Below are positions 16,102 through 24,832 of a stretch of 64,000 nucleotides of DNA, in pieces. Made by a program: the position numbers and the translations under genes. How positions within the stretch are numbered: position 1 is the first letter of the stretch; the number at the start of each line of letters is the position of its first letter. The notes beneath the pieces are model-generated. The model had not been told where the DNA came from and ran no database searches. It saw only the letters and a program-made list of their open reading frames with translations. Origin of the DNA: Candidatus Binatia bacterium (GTDB taxonomy: Bacteria > Desulfobacterota > Binatia > UBA9968); the NCBI GenBank assembly GCA_036504975.1, contig DASXUF010000009.1:1-64000 (forward strand), read 5' to 3'.

Positions 16102-17916
16102 GTGAAATATCAGAGTTTGGCCGAAATGTTTCTCTCTCAGTCCCGCCGTTACGATGATCGGGCGCTTTATCGTTTCGCGCGCGAGGGAGCCTGGGAGAAA
16201 ATGACGTGGCGCGACGCTCGGTCGCGCGTCGGCGAGATCGCCCTCGGCCTAATCTCTCTCGGCATCGGCAAAGGCGATCGGGTCGCGATGTTTTCGGGCA
16301 ATCGGGTCGAATGGTGTTTGATCGATTGGGCGAATATATGCATCGGCGCGTTGACCGTGCCGGTCTACGCCTCCAGCACGATGGCGCAGCTCGCTCACAT
16401 ACTCGAACATTCCGGCGCTACGGTTCTGGTCGTCGACTCCGCCGACCGGCTGAAGAAACCGGATTCGCTCGGCTCGGTGCGGCAAATCGTTTCCATCGAG
16501 GACGCCGGCGTCTCTGAGCCCGCCGTTGCGTCCATTTCTTGTATTTCTCTGGCCGAGCTTCGGCGAATCGGCAGGGAATACGGTCAAAATCATGGGGACC
16601 TCTTCGAGAGGACCGCATCGTCGCTCCGCCCGGAGGACGATCTCACCATCATTTATACTTCCGGCACCACGGGAGAGCCCAAAGGCGTGCTCACGACCCA
16701 TCGCCATTATCTCTTCATGCTCGAGGCGGTGTCGAAGGCGATTCCATGGAGCGACCGGGACGTCGACCTCTTGTTTTTGCCCCTGGCACATTCGCTCGGC
16801 CGCTTGGAGCATTTCCTGGCGGTTGCCGAGGGATTTACCTGCGGCCTGGTCCGCTCCCTGGAAACGATCGGCAAGGACCTTCTCGAGGTTCGACCCACGA
16901 TTCTGGTTTCAGTCCCGCGGATCTATGAAAACGCCTACGCGCGGGTGCGCTCCAGGGCGGAAGCGGGGAGCCGGCTACGCAGGAGCATTTTCCACTGGGC
17001 GGTGACCGTAGGCGCGCGTTGGAGTGTCCACAGCATCGAGGGGAAGAGGATCAGCCTGCTCTTGCGCGCGGCTCATGGTCTCGCGCACCGCCTGGTATAT
17101 TTTCAAATTCACGCGGCATTCGGCGGCAACCTCAGGCTGGCGGTCTCGGGAGGCGCTCCTCTGGCGCCGGAGATCGCGAAGTTCTTCCATTCGGTCGGCA
17201 TACTGATCCTGGAAGGCTACGGACTGACCGAATCCTCGACCGTGTCGCACGCGAATCGACCCGAGCGGCCGAAGTTCGGCACGGTGGGCTTGCCGCTTCC
17301 GGGCGTGGAGTGCCGCATCGGCAGAGACGGCGAAATCTTGCTTCGCGGACAGAATATTTTGAAAGGTTACTATCGCGACCCGGAGGGCACGCGCGCGGCG
17401 CTCGATGAGGAAGGTTGGCTCGGCACCGGAGACATCGGAGAAATCGACGGCGATGGTTTTCTCCGCATCACCGATCGGAAAAAGGATATCATCGTGACTT
17501 CCGGGGGAAAAAACATCGCGCCCCAGATGATTGAAAATCTTCTTCAGACGGAGCCGCTGATCGCTCAGGCGATCGTGCTGGGCGATGGGGAAGCGCATCT
17601 CGTCGCGTTGGTTACGCTCGATCGCGACCGGGTTCTGGATTGGGCCAAGCGGGAAGGAGTGGAGTTTCAAAGCGCGGAAGAGATCGCCTCGCATCCGCGC
17701 GTCACGGCGCTCGTCAAGGAAAGAATCAGGGAGAAAAACAAGCAGCTCTCCGCCTTCGAGGCGGTCCGCAACTTTCGTATTGTACCGCACCACTTCTCCA
17801 TGGAGCGGGCGGAATTGACGCCGACGCTGAAGTTGCGCCGGCAGGTTATCAAGGAACGTTACAAAGGCCTCATCGAGGAAATGGCGCGGCGGCCGCGCTT
17901 CGATTTGGGGGATTAA
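16102..17916 (+). CDS. Long-chain acyl-CoA synthetase (AMP-forming)
   Basis: 604-residue ANL-superfamily ligase of the FadD15/long-chain type. The AMP-binding core IIYTSGTTGEPKG is near residue 185, followed by GYGLTESS and the C-terminal TGDIGEIDGDGFL, DRKKDIIVTSGGKNIAP hinge. It activates fatty acids to acyl-CoA for degradation or lipid synthesis. The GTG start begins a normal family N-terminus (KYQSLAEMF). Its transcript is monocistronic as far as can be seen. Confidence 0.92.
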   Translation: MKYQSLAEMFLSQSRRYDDRALYRFAREGAWEKMTWRDARSRVGEIALGLISLGIGKGDRVAMFSGNRVEWCLIDWANICIGALTVPVYASSTMAQLAHILEHSGATVLVVDSADRLKKPDSLGSVRQIVSIEDAGVSEPAVASISCISLAELRRIGREYGQNHGDLFERTASSLRPEDDLTIIYTSGTTGEPKGVLTTHRHYLFMLEAVSKAIPWSDRDVDLLFLPLAHSLGRLEHFLAVAEGFTCGLVRSLETIGKDLLEVRPTILVSVPRIYENAYARVRSRAEAGSRLRRSIFHWAVTVGARWSVHSIEGKRISLLLRAAHGLAHRLVYFQIHAAFGGNLRLAVSGGAPLAPEIAKFFHSVGILILEGYGLTESSTVSHANRPERPKFGTVGLPLPGVECRIGRDGEILLRGQNILKGYYRDPEGTRAALDEEGWLGTGDIGEIDGDGFLRITDRKKDIIVTSGGKNIAPQMIENLLQTEPLIAQAIVLGDGEAHLVALVTLDRDRVLDWAKREGVEFQSAEEIASHPRVTALVKERIREKNKQLSAFEAVRNFRIVPHHFSMERAELTPTLKLRRQVIKERYKGLIEEMARRPRFDLGD

Positions 17917-17981
17917 ATGCCGCTAGGGCTCGGAGTGAACGGGTTACGCCGCCGGCTACCCGCTTGTTCATTGTACATCTC

Positions 17982-18010
17982 TTGACACCCCGAGGTCGAT
18001 CCGATAATTT
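17982..18010 (+). promoter_or_regulatory. Sigma-70-like promoter of the exported methyltransferase
   Basis: A perfect -35 TTGACA (17982-17987) is followed by a -10 region GATAATTT (18003-18010); the TAATTT register gives a 17-base spacer. It precedes a strong AAGGAGG and the ATG at 18051. Confidence 0.6.
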
Positions 18011-18050
18011 TTCCAACGTTTACGAGGAAAAATTCAAGGAGGATGACAGC

Positions 18051-18626
18051 ATGAGAACGAAGCGACAGCTTTTGTGGCTTGCGTTATTCGTCTTTGTGGC
18101 AGCCGGCGGCGTCGTCGTTTACACGTCGCAGGCTCAAGACATCGAGTCCAAGAAAATAGTGCCGTATGTTCCGACGCCGCAGGATGTGGTCGACCGGATG
18201 CTCGAGCTCGCGCAGGTCAAAAAAGGCGACGTGGTCTACGATCTGGGCTCCGGCGACGGCAGAATCGTGGTGACTGCGGCGAAGAAATACGGCGTCAAGG
18301 CGATCGGCTATGAGATCGACCCGGAGCGCATCAGAGAGTCGCACGAGAACATCAAGAAAGCCGGCGTGGAAAAGCTGGTGGAGATAAAACAGCAGGACAT
18401 CCGGACCGTCGATCTATCCGGCGCTTCCGTGCTGACGATGTATCTCCTCCCCGAAGTGAATATGATGCTAAGGCCGAACATATGGAATCAGATGAAGCCC
18501 GGGTCGCGCGTTGTTTCCCACGACTTCGACATGGGTGACTGGAAGCCGGTCAAGACGGAGCACATCAAGGACTCCTCGGGCTGGGATCACACGCTTTATC
18601 TCTGGCGCGTGGAAGCGAAGAAATAG
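18051..18626 (+). CDS. SAM-dependent methyltransferase with N-terminal export/anchor signal
   Basis: 191 residues. The N-terminus (MRTKRQ, then a hydrophobic stretch to about residue 22, then TSQAQD) looks like a signal peptide or anchor. A class I methyltransferase domain follows: VYDLGSGDGRI near residue 64, and GYEIDPERI. It resembles the FAM173/ATPSCKMT-like family, where the leading PYVPTP segment is also seen. If the first segment is an anchor with N-in topology the catalytic domain would be periplasmic, where SAM is scarce, which is odd. AAGGAGG lies eight bases before the ATG, so the start is firm. Confidence 0.82.
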   Translation: MRTKRQLLWLALFVFVAAGGVVVYTSQAQDIESKKIVPYVPTPQDVVDRMLELAQVKKGDVVYDLGSGDGRIVVTAAKKYGVKAIGYEIDPERIRESHENIKKAGVEKLVEIKQQDIRTVDLSGASVLTMYLLPEVNMMLRPNIWNQMKPGSRVVSHDFDMGDWKPVKTEHIKDSSGWDHTLYLWRVEAKK

Positions 18627-18644
18627 CTCCGCCGATCTTCGAAT

Positions 18645-19007
18645 TCATTCCACGCGCGAAGCGGCCGAGCGCCGGCGGCGCAACTCCCGATGGATGCGGA
18701 GATCCGTGCCGCGCATCGCCAGCGCGATGCCGCCGGCCGAGAGCGTAATACAGACCAGGGCGCTGACGGCCAGCCGATCGACGAGCGTAGGGAGTCCCGC
18801 GCCGCCGAGGTAGGTTGTCATGACTGCTCCGGCCAGCATGACGACGATCAGGACTCCGCGGAACAGCCAGCGCTCGAGCAGCAGTTTTTCCAGCGCATCA
18901 TCGTCCAACTTCGACCATTTCGCATCCTGCACGGCTGGTTTCTCTCGAGGCGCGGCAAGGTTGCCGCAGCTAAAGCGAAAGTATATGATCTGCCCGAATT
19001 CGGTCAA
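18645..19007 (-). CDS. Small two-helix membrane protein of unknown function
   Basis: 120 residues with two hydrophobic segments (WLFRGVLIVVMLAGAVMTTYL and AVSALVCITLSAGGIALAM regions) and a basic C-terminus. The first 25 residues look unlike a conserved start, so a GTG at 18932 (95 residues) is a good alternative. It is divergent from cstA by 29 bases. No family is recognised. Confidence 0.55.
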   Translation of the reverse strand: MTEFGQIIYFRFSCGNLAAPREKPAVQDAKWSKLDDDALEKLLLERWLFRGVLIVVMLAGAVMTTYLGGAGLPTLVDRLAVSALVCITLSAGGIALAMRGTDLRIHRELRRRRSAASRVE

Positions 19008-19036
19008 TGGTCGTTTGGGTCGGAGGAAGATAAGCC

Positions 19037-20830
19037 ATGAATGCCTTGATTGCCGTGATCATCGGGGCGGCAACGATCTACTTGGCCTATACGCGCTACG
19101 CCCGCCGCATCGACCGTAACGTTATTCAGTCCGATCCCAAACGCGCCACTCCCGCCGTTCTCTACATGGACGGCGTCGATTTCATGCCGACCAACCGGAA
19201 TATTTTGTTCGGCTACCATTTCAAGTCGATCGCCGCCGCCGGACCGATCGTCGGCGCGATCGTCGCCGCGAGCCTCTGGGGTTGGCTGCCGGCTTTCGTC
19301 TGGCTCGTGCTGGGCGTTTCCTTCATGGGATGGGTGAGCGACTACAGCGCCATCGTCATGTCGGTGCGCAACGAGGGCAACAGCCTCTCCGCCGTGGCGC
19401 ATCGTCTCATCTCGCCGCGCACCCGGGCGATCCTTTTTCTGTTCATCTTTTTTTATTTGCTGCTGATCGCCGGCGCGTTCGTCGGCATCATGGCGCAGGT
19501 GATGGACTCGCAGCCCAGGACGCACCTGGGATTGATCCTTCTCGTCGTCATGGGCCTGTTGTTGGGACAGATGCTCTACCGCTGGGGCGTGGGATTGTTG
19601 CCGGCGACGGCGCTGACGGTGGGAATCGTTTTTGCGGCCATCCTTGCCGGTCCTTTCACGGAAGCCACCTTCAGAGGCCTCAACGAATTCTTCAACTCTC
19701 TCACCGGCGGCGCGCCGATCGTGACCTACTTTAACCCGGAACTCGGCGGATATAAGGGTGCCGAGGCGAAGATCATGCCCAGCCTGCTTTTCTGGGCGAT
19801 CGCCATCTGTGCGTTCTGCTACGCCGGCTCGGTGCTGCCGATCTGGCGCATGGCGCAGCCGGTCGTCTACGTGGGATTTTGGATCACGGCCGTATCGATG
19901 ATCCTCGGCCTCGCCGGCGCGGCACTGGGGACATTCATCAAGCCCGAAGTAGCGCAATTCCAGATTCCGGCGTTCAAAGGATGGAACGCACAGTTAGGGC
20001 CCGCCGGAATCATGCCGCTCTGGCCGATGCTGTTCGTGACGATCGCTTGCGGCGCGATCTCGGGCTGGCATTCTCTGTTCGGCTCGGTGGGAACGGCGCG
20101 GCAAATCGAAAGCGAAGCCGACATGCTGCCGGTGGGCGCGGGCGCGATGTTCGCGGAATTTTTATTGGGGTTGCTGGCGCTGCTTGCCGTCACCGTCGGC
20201 GCCAAAGGATCTCCGGTCGCGACGTTCGCCAATGGATTGGGCGGTTTCATCAGCGTCTGGGGATTGCCGATCGAATACGCGGTGTCGCTCGCATTCGCCG
20301 CGTTCATCGTCATCGTGCTCGTCGTGACGCAGCTCATCTTTCGCGTCATGCGCATCACGCTCACCGAGTGGCTGGGCGAGGTCCTGCCGCCGCTCCGGAA
20401 CCAGCACGTGGCGTCGTTCCTCTCGGTCTTGCTGGCGATCTTGCTGGTGATGACCGGGACGTGGATCTATCTGTGGCAGCTTTTCGGCGGCGCCAATCAA
20501 CTCATGGCCGCGCTCTCGCTGCTGCTGGTGACGATCTGGCTCGTCGCGCAGGGCAAGAGCTGGCTCTATGCAGGCTTACCGACGGTTTTCATGTACGTCA
20601 CCACCGTCGCATCCATTTTAGTCACGGCGTACAATCTCTACTTCAACGTCTACGTTTCCAATCTCGCCGCGGGAAGAATGGTTCCGGTCATCGGCTCGGG
20701 ACTGATGATCGTGGTCGCGCTGCTACTGGTCGCGGCGGCGCTTCTCATCGGCGTAGACGGCTGCCGCGCTTTGGTCAAATATTCGCGGCGGACGGCGCGC
20801 ACGCCCGACACCGCCGCGGTTCGCGGTTAG
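19037..20830 (+). CDS. cstA: Carbon starvation protein A family transporter
   Basis: 597-residue polytopic membrane protein of the CstA family, with a repeated hydrophobic pattern giving roughly 16 membrane helices. The conserved start (MNALIAVIIGAATIYLAYTRY) and the FGYHFKSIAAAGPIVG segment typify CstA, which takes up peptides or pyruvate during carbon limitation. It is shorter than E. coli CstA (about 700 residues), as in many environmental homologues. A GGAGGA-type site precedes the ATG. Two small genes and two ArsA-like ATPases follow on the same strand, the first 22 bases after its stop. Confidence 0.92.
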   Translation: MNALIAVIIGAATIYLAYTRYARRIDRNVIQSDPKRATPAVLYMDGVDFMPTNRNILFGYHFKSIAAAGPIVGAIVAASLWGWLPAFVWLVLGVSFMGWVSDYSAIVMSVRNEGNSLSAVAHRLISPRTRAILFLFIFFYLLLIAGAFVGIMAQVMDSQPRTHLGLILLVVMGLLLGQMLYRWGVGLLPATALTVGIVFAAILAGPFTEATFRGLNEFFNSLTGGAPIVTYFNPELGGYKGAEAKIMPSLLFWAIAICAFCYAGSVLPIWRMAQPVVYVGFWITAVSMILGLAGAALGTFIKPEVAQFQIPAFKGWNAQLGPAGIMPLWPMLFVTIACGAISGWHSLFGSVGTARQIESEADMLPVGAGAMFAEFLLGLLALLAVTVGAKGSPVATFANGLGGFISVWGLPIEYAVSLAFAAFIVIVLVVTQLIFRVMRITLTEWLGEVLPPLRNQHVASFLSVLLAILLVMTGTWIYLWQLFGGANQLMAALSLLLVTIWLVAQGKSWLYAGLPTVFMYVTTVASILVTAYNLYFNVYVSNLAAGRMVPVIGSGLMIVVALLLVAAALLIGVDGCRALVKYSRRTARTPDTAAVRG

Positions 20831-20852
20831 CGAGGATTTCCGTCGAGCGAGT

Positions 20853-21116
20853 ATGATGATGCAGGCGATCAGACAGTTTGTCTACGGCATGACGGGGCAC
20901 GAATTCGCCCGCCATGCTTTGGAGGCGCGGCGCGAGCTCGAATCCGTTTTCATGATCGTCACTCTGGGCGATTTGATCGGCCTTCCGGTGATGCCGCCGG
21001 TTTATGCGCTGCGGCTACTTCCCTACGTGGCGCCGGAAATCGAGAAATGGAAGCGCAAAACGGCACGACGAAAAGAATTTTGGGAGCGCGAGGAGTTCGA
21101 TCTGCACGGAGTTTAG
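20853..21116 (+). CDS. Small conserved protein paired with ArsA-like ATPases, copy 1
   Basis: 87 residues. Core pattern: VYGMTGHE, RHALEARRELE, then the hydrophobic stretch SVFMIVTLGDLIGLPVMPP and LRLLPYVAPEI, and a basic tail WKRKTARRK. The next gene encodes a clear paralogue. The hydrophobic centre with conserved Gly-Asp-Leu and Pro-Pro could be a re-entrant or peripheral membrane segment. Family and function are unknown. Position immediately before two ArsA-like ATPases suggests a joint role. Confidence 0.75.
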   Translation: MMMQAIRQFVYGMTGHEFARHALEARRELESVFMIVTLGDLIGLPVMPPVYALRLLPYVAPEIEKWKRKTARRKEFWEREEFDLHGV

Positions 21117-21167
21117 AGCAAATGGGTGGGGGCGCGATTCATCGCGCCCGTGCGTTTGGAGAACAAG

Positions 21168-21443
21168 ATGACTGACAAAAACAAACCGAAGAAGGGCGGG
21201 ATTTTTCAGGTCTTCAAGGACATCGTTTACGGCATGTCCTCGCACGAGATGACCCGCCACGCGGTGCGCACGCGCGCCAGCATGGAGCATCTCTTTATCC
21301 TCATCACGATGGGAGACCTGCTCGGCGTGCCGATCCTTCCTCCTTATTATTCGCTTCGGCTCCTTCCCTACGTGACGCCGCAAATCAGCTCGTGGAAGCG
21401 GCGCATGCTGCGCGAAAAAGACATCACCGACACCCTGGGTTGA
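21168..21443 (+). CDS. Small conserved protein paired with ArsA-like ATPases, copy 2
   Basis: 91 residues, paralogous to the preceding gene: VYGMSSHE, RHAVRTRASME, LFILITMGDLLGVPILPP, LRLLPYVTPQI, WKRRM. It has an added basic N-terminus (TDKNKPKKGG). The start at 21168 follows a GGAG site. The duplication of small protein and ATPase in the same order suggests that each small protein serves one ATPase or that they form a mixed complex. No characterised homologue is recognised. Confidence 0.77.
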   Translation: MTDKNKPKKGGIFQVFKDIVYGMSSHEMTRHAVRTRASMEHLFILITMGDLLGVPILPPYYSLRLLPYVTPQISSWKRRMLREKDITDTLG

Positions 21444-21454
21444 TCCCCCGCCGT

Positions 21455-22423
21455 ATGCCGCTACGCGAAGTGTTCGAAAGCCAGCCGGAGCGCCGGTACA
21501 TCATGTTTGGCGGCAAGGGCGGCCTGGGCAAGACGACGCTCTCCGCGACCTGCGCTTTTTGGCTTGCGAGCCAGGGAAAAAAGGTTTTGCTGTTTTCCGT
21601 CGATCCGCAGGCGAGCCTTTCGGATATTTTCCAGCGCGACATTTTCGGCCAAGGGCCGGTGTCGATCATGCAAAACCTCTGGGCCCAGGAGGTCGACGCC
21701 GACCGCAGGATTCGCGAGTACCAGGACGAGATCCGAAAAAAAATTCTCGACATGTACGGCTTCGAGCGCGTGCCCGAGGAAATCGACAATTACATCTCCG
21801 CGGCCTCGGCCGAGCCGGCGATGGAGGAGAGCGCCATCTTCGACGCGGTCGTCGATATCATCGTCCAGGGCGACTACGACTACTATATCTACGATCTTGT
21901 CCCTTTGGGACACGCGCTCTACTACTTGTCGATGGCGAAGGTGTACGACGAATGGATCAACAAGATCACGAAGCTCCGCGAAGAGATGGGCCGTTACGAT
22001 CAGGTGGCGGCCACCATGCGGCGCCAGGAAACGCACGAAGAGGACAATATCTTGAAGGAGCTTCAGTACATCAAGAGCCGGATCAACGCCTCTTCGCAGA
22101 TATTGACCGACAAGCGCCGGACGGCCTTTTTCTTCGTCCTGGTTCCCGAGGAGATGATCATCCTCGACACGCGCAAAGCCGCCGAGCTGTTCGCGCGCTT
22201 CGACGTGCCGATCTCGGGTTACGTCGTGAACCGGGTGCTGCCGGAGGATTTAGGCCGCGGCAACATCCCCGCGTATCTCAAAAACCGCATCGACCTGCAG
22301 CAGAAATATATGGCCCAGATCCGCGCCAGCCTCGGCAAGGACGTCCTCGCCTATGTGCCGGAAATGGAGCGCGACGTCGCCGGGCTCAAAATGATCGAGC
22401 GCCTGGCGGAAAAACTTTTTTAG
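21455..22423 (+). CDS. ArsA/Get3-like ATPase, copy 1
   Basis: 322-residue deviant-Walker-A ATPase of the ArsA/Get3 group. The P-loop is GGKGGLGKTT (19-28). The switch I Asp equivalent to the catalytic Asp of Get3 is kept as Asp50 in SVDP. Switch II, usually DTAPTGHT, reads DLVPLGHA from Asp147, so it is altered. The arsenite cysteines of ArsA and a Get3 zinc CxxC are not seen. No arsenite permease is present, so arsenic export is unlikely. The next gene is a paralogue starting six bases after its stop. The family's usual single-domain size is about 320-400. Confidence 0.85.
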   Translation: MPLREVFESQPERRYIMFGGKGGLGKTTLSATCAFWLASQGKKVLLFSVDPQASLSDIFQRDIFGQGPVSIMQNLWAQEVDADRRIREYQDEIRKKILDMYGFERVPEEIDNYISAASAEPAMEESAIFDAVVDIIVQGDYDYYIYDLVPLGHALYYLSMAKVYDEWINKITKLREEMGRYDQVAATMRRQETHEEDNILKELQYIKSRINASSQILTDKRRTAFFFVLVPEEMIILDTRKAAELFARFDVPISGYVVNRVLPEDLGRGNIPAYLKNRIDLQQKYMAQIRASLGKDVLAYVPEMERDVAGLKMIERLAEKLF

Positions 22424-22429
22424 TTATCT

Positions 22430-23428
22430 ATGGAGCAGATCGCAACCTCGATGGGGGGCTATTTAAGCGGGCATCCTGAGCTCAAATATATTTTTTTCGG
22501 CGGCAAGGGCGGCGTGGGAAAAACGGCGCTGGCGGGAGCGACGGCTCTCTGGCTGGCGGCTGAGGGAAAGCGGACGCTGCTCGCCTCCACCAACCCGGTC
22601 CACAGTCTCTCCGGCCTGCTGGCGCAATCGGTCTTCGGCGCCGCGACGCCGGTCAGCGGCGCGCCCAGCCTCTGGGCGTGCGAGATCGACACCAAGGAGA
22701 CGATCGAGAAGTCCAAGAAAGAGATCCGCGAGAAGATTCAGTGGTTTTTGAAGTTTGCCGACATCGGCGCCAAGGCCGACGACTTCGTGGAATCCGCCAC
22801 GATGAACCCCGCGTTTGAGGAGTCGGCCATGTTCGAGAACATGGTGGACTTGATGCTGAAGGACGAGTACGACGTCTATGTCTTCGACACGGCGCCGACC
22901 GCGAACGCCCGGCGTCTGCTCGGCATGTCCAAGGTTTACTCCTTGTGGGTGGACAAGATGCTCAAGTCGCGCCAGGAGGCGCGGACCTTGCGCGAGATGC
23001 TCTCCTTCACCAAGAAAAAAGAAGAAGATCCGCTGCTCACGTATCTGCTGCAATTTCGCGAGCGCATGGGCCGGGCGCGCGAGCGGTTGACGGATGCGGA
23101 AAAGACCGCCTTTTTCTTCGTGACGCTTCCCGAGGCGCTGCCGATCGCCGTGATCAGCCGGTTCATCGGCTGGTTCCACGACTTCGGGATTCCGGTGGGC
23201 GGCGTCATCGTCAACATGCTTTTGGACCGCCAGGCGCTTGGCGATGACGCGCCTGAGTTCGTCCTCAACCGAGTTCAGATGCAGGAAGAGCACATGAAGA
23301 CCGTGTGGGAAAAATTTGCCGGCTCCGTTCGCGCCATCGTCCCGCTCTTTGACCAGGAGGTGCGTGGCGTGGCAATGCTCCATGAGGCCGGCCGTGCGCT
23401 GTTCAGCGAACCCCGAAACAGCCAGTAA
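22430..23428 (+). CDS. ArsA/Get3-like ATPase, copy 2 (catalytic Asp replaced)
   Basis: 332 residues, paralogous to the preceding protein. The P-loop is GGKGGVGKTA (24-33). In switch I the usual STDPAH reads STNPVH, so the position corresponding to yeast Get3 Asp57 is Asn55; in Get3 the same change abolishes ATP hydrolysis but not binding. Switch II reads DTAPTANA from Asp153, losing the Gly-His. The region after it (MSKVYSLWVDKML) aligns with MAKVYDEWINKIT in copy 1. This copy may bind nucleotide without turning it over and act as a regulatory partner of copy 1, by inference. Confidence 0.85.
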   Translation: MEQIATSMGGYLSGHPELKYIFFGGKGGVGKTALAGATALWLAAEGKRTLLASTNPVHSLSGLLAQSVFGAATPVSGAPSLWACEIDTKETIEKSKKEIREKIQWFLKFADIGAKADDFVESATMNPAFEESAMFENMVDLMLKDEYDVYVFDTAPTANARRLLGMSKVYSLWVDKMLKSRQEARTLREMLSFTKKKEEDPLLTYLLQFRERMGRARERLTDAEKTAFFFVTLPEALPIAVISRFIGWFHDFGIPVGGVIVNMLLDRQALGDDAPEFVLNRVQMQEEHMKTVWEKFAGSVRAIVPLFDQEVRGVAMLHEAGRALFSEPRNSQ

Positions 23429-23570
23429 TCGGATCCTTGCCCTTACAAAATTTGTATCTTCCCGCATGGGTGTCAAAAACTCGGCACAAATAACCACACG
23501 CCTGAATTGCTCTCCGCTAAAACCCTCTGTAAATACTAGCTTTTTCGATTGCCTCCCCGGTCAAAGGCTT

Positions 23571-23596
23571 GGCATATATCCTGCACTTTTGGTGCA
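23571..23596 (+). promoter_or_regulatory. Sigma-54-type promoter of the HTH/sensor-kinase operon
   Basis: TTGGCATATATCCTGCA has GG at 23571-23572 and GC at 23583-23584, exactly ten bases apart, matching the -24/-12 architecture. An inverted repeat TGCAC-ttttg-GTGCA (23582-23596) overlaps the -12 element and the start region and could bind the HTH protein encoded next. AGGAGG follows at 23618. Confidence 0.7.
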
Positions 23597-23631
23597 ATCG
23601 GGAAAATCCAAGCAATTAGGAGGCAATCACA

Positions 23632-23844
23632 GTGGAACAAATATTAACCGCTTCACAGGTCGCAGAGCTTCTGCAGGTGCATCTCAGGACCGTCTATAAG
23701 CTGGCGCGCCGGGGCTTGATACCCGGGAGAAAATTCGGCGGCGGCTGGCGCTTCAGCAAGGAAGAAATTCTGAAGATGATTTCCAACGGCCGTCTGGGGT
23801 CTTTGGAGAGCGAGCTGTCGGCGCCGAACGGCGACATGAAATGA
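23632..23844 (+). CDS. Excisionase-type HTH DNA-binding protein
   Basis: 70-residue helix-turn-helix protein of the MerR/excisionase (HTH_17) family: ILTASQVAELLQVHLRTVYKLARRGLIPG, here seen as a DNA-reading helix, then the GGGWRFSKEEI wing. GTG start preceded by AGGAGG. It overlaps the first binding-protein gene by ATGA. There is no integrase nearby, so it is more likely a local transcription factor than a recombination factor. Confidence 0.85.
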   Translation: MEQILTASQVAELLQVHLRTVYKLARRGLIPGRKFGGGWRFSKEEILKMISNGRLGSLESELSAPNGDMK

Positions 23845-24812
23845 ACCGCCCAGCGCTTGTCACGGCGCTGGCTCTCGCGTTTTTTATCGCGCCGCAGGTC
23901 GCGCGCGCCGAGAAGATTTACCGCATCGGAGCGTCCGTCTCCAACGATCAATCCATGCCCGCCATCGAAGGCTTCAAACAAAAGATGGCGGAGCTGGGAT
24001 ATATCGAAGGGAAGAACGTCCAATACGAGATCTACAACGCCCGCGCCGACGCCAGGGAGATCAAGAGAAACGCCCACCGGCTGGTTCAAGCAAAACCGGA
24101 TCTGATCGTTACCGCTTCGACCAGCGCCACCGAGCCGGTGGCCAAGGCGAGTTCCGGGACCCGCCTGCCGGTAGTTTTTTTGAGCGCGGGAAATCCGCTC
24201 GCGTTCGTGAAGAGTTACGCCAGCTCCGGCAGCAACCTGACCGGGATCAGCACCGCGGCGATCGATCTCGCCCCGAAGCGGATGGAAGTCCTAAAGGAGT
24301 TGGTTCCGGGCATCAAAAAACTCATCTCTCTCAATAATCCTCAAGCCACGAACTATCGGGAAAACTTGAGCGCCACTCGAGCGGCCGCCGATAAATTCGG
24401 CTTGAAGCTCGTCGAGTTCGATATCGCGAGCCAGGAGGAGCTGATCCTGTGGGCGAAAAACCAGCTCAGCCGCCATTTGGGCGACGCGGTCTTCTATCCG
24501 CCGGACGGGGTGATTCTCGAGGCGGTCAAGGAGGTCTCCCTTTACATCATCAAGGAAAAACTCCCATCGGTTTCGTTCAACGTTTCGAGAGCGCGGGAGG
24601 GAGCGCTGGCGGCCTATGGGCCGGATTTCTCCGCCCTGGGACAGCAAGGCGCCGTCCTCGTCGATAAGATCCTCAAGGGCGCCAAGCCGGAAAACCTGCC
24701 AATCGAGCAGCCCTTGAGGCTCAGGCTCGTGCTCAACATGAAGACCGCAAAAGCCATCGGGTTAAAAATTCCTCGGGAGATCCTGCTCCGGGCGGACGAG
24801 GTGATCGAATAG
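23841..24812 (+). CDS. ABC-type substrate-binding protein (TrpX/PF04392-like), copy 1
   Basis: 323 residues with a signal peptide (MNRPALVTALALAFF... cleaved after ARA) and a periplasmic binding fold of the TrpX type, which in relatives binds aromatic amino acids or similar ligands. The family hallmark is seen in the KPDLIVTASTSATEPVA and PVVFLSAGNPLA segments. It overlaps the HTH gene by 4 bases and is followed by a paralogue. No permease or ATPase for an ABC transporter is present; a sensor kinase with a periplasmic domain follows instead, suggesting a sensing role. Confidence 0.87.
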   Translation: MNRPALVTALALAFFIAPQVARAEKIYRIGASVSNDQSMPAIEGFKQKMAELGYIEGKNVQYEIYNARADAREIKRNAHRLVQAKPDLIVTASTSATEPVAKASSGTRLPVVFLSAGNPLAFVKSYASSGSNLTGISTAAIDLAPKRMEVLKELVPGIKKLISLNNPQATNYRENLSATRAAADKFGLKLVEFDIASQEELILWAKNQLSRHLGDAVFYPPDGVILEAVKEVSLYIIKEKLPSVSFNVSRAREGALAAYGPDFSALGQQGAVLVDKILKGAKPENLPIEQPLRLRLVLNMKTAKAIGLKIPREILLRADEVIE

Positions 24813-24832
24813 AAGGGCGAAAGGGCCGATCG

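Noticed and set aside
21455..23428. Arsenite efflux operon
   Set aside because: No ArsB, Acr3, ArsR, ArsC or ArsD gene, and no arsenite-binding cysteine pattern.
23632..23844. Phage excisionase marking a prophage or integrative element
   Set aside because: No integrase, att repeats or phage genes; the gene overlaps a binding-protein gene.
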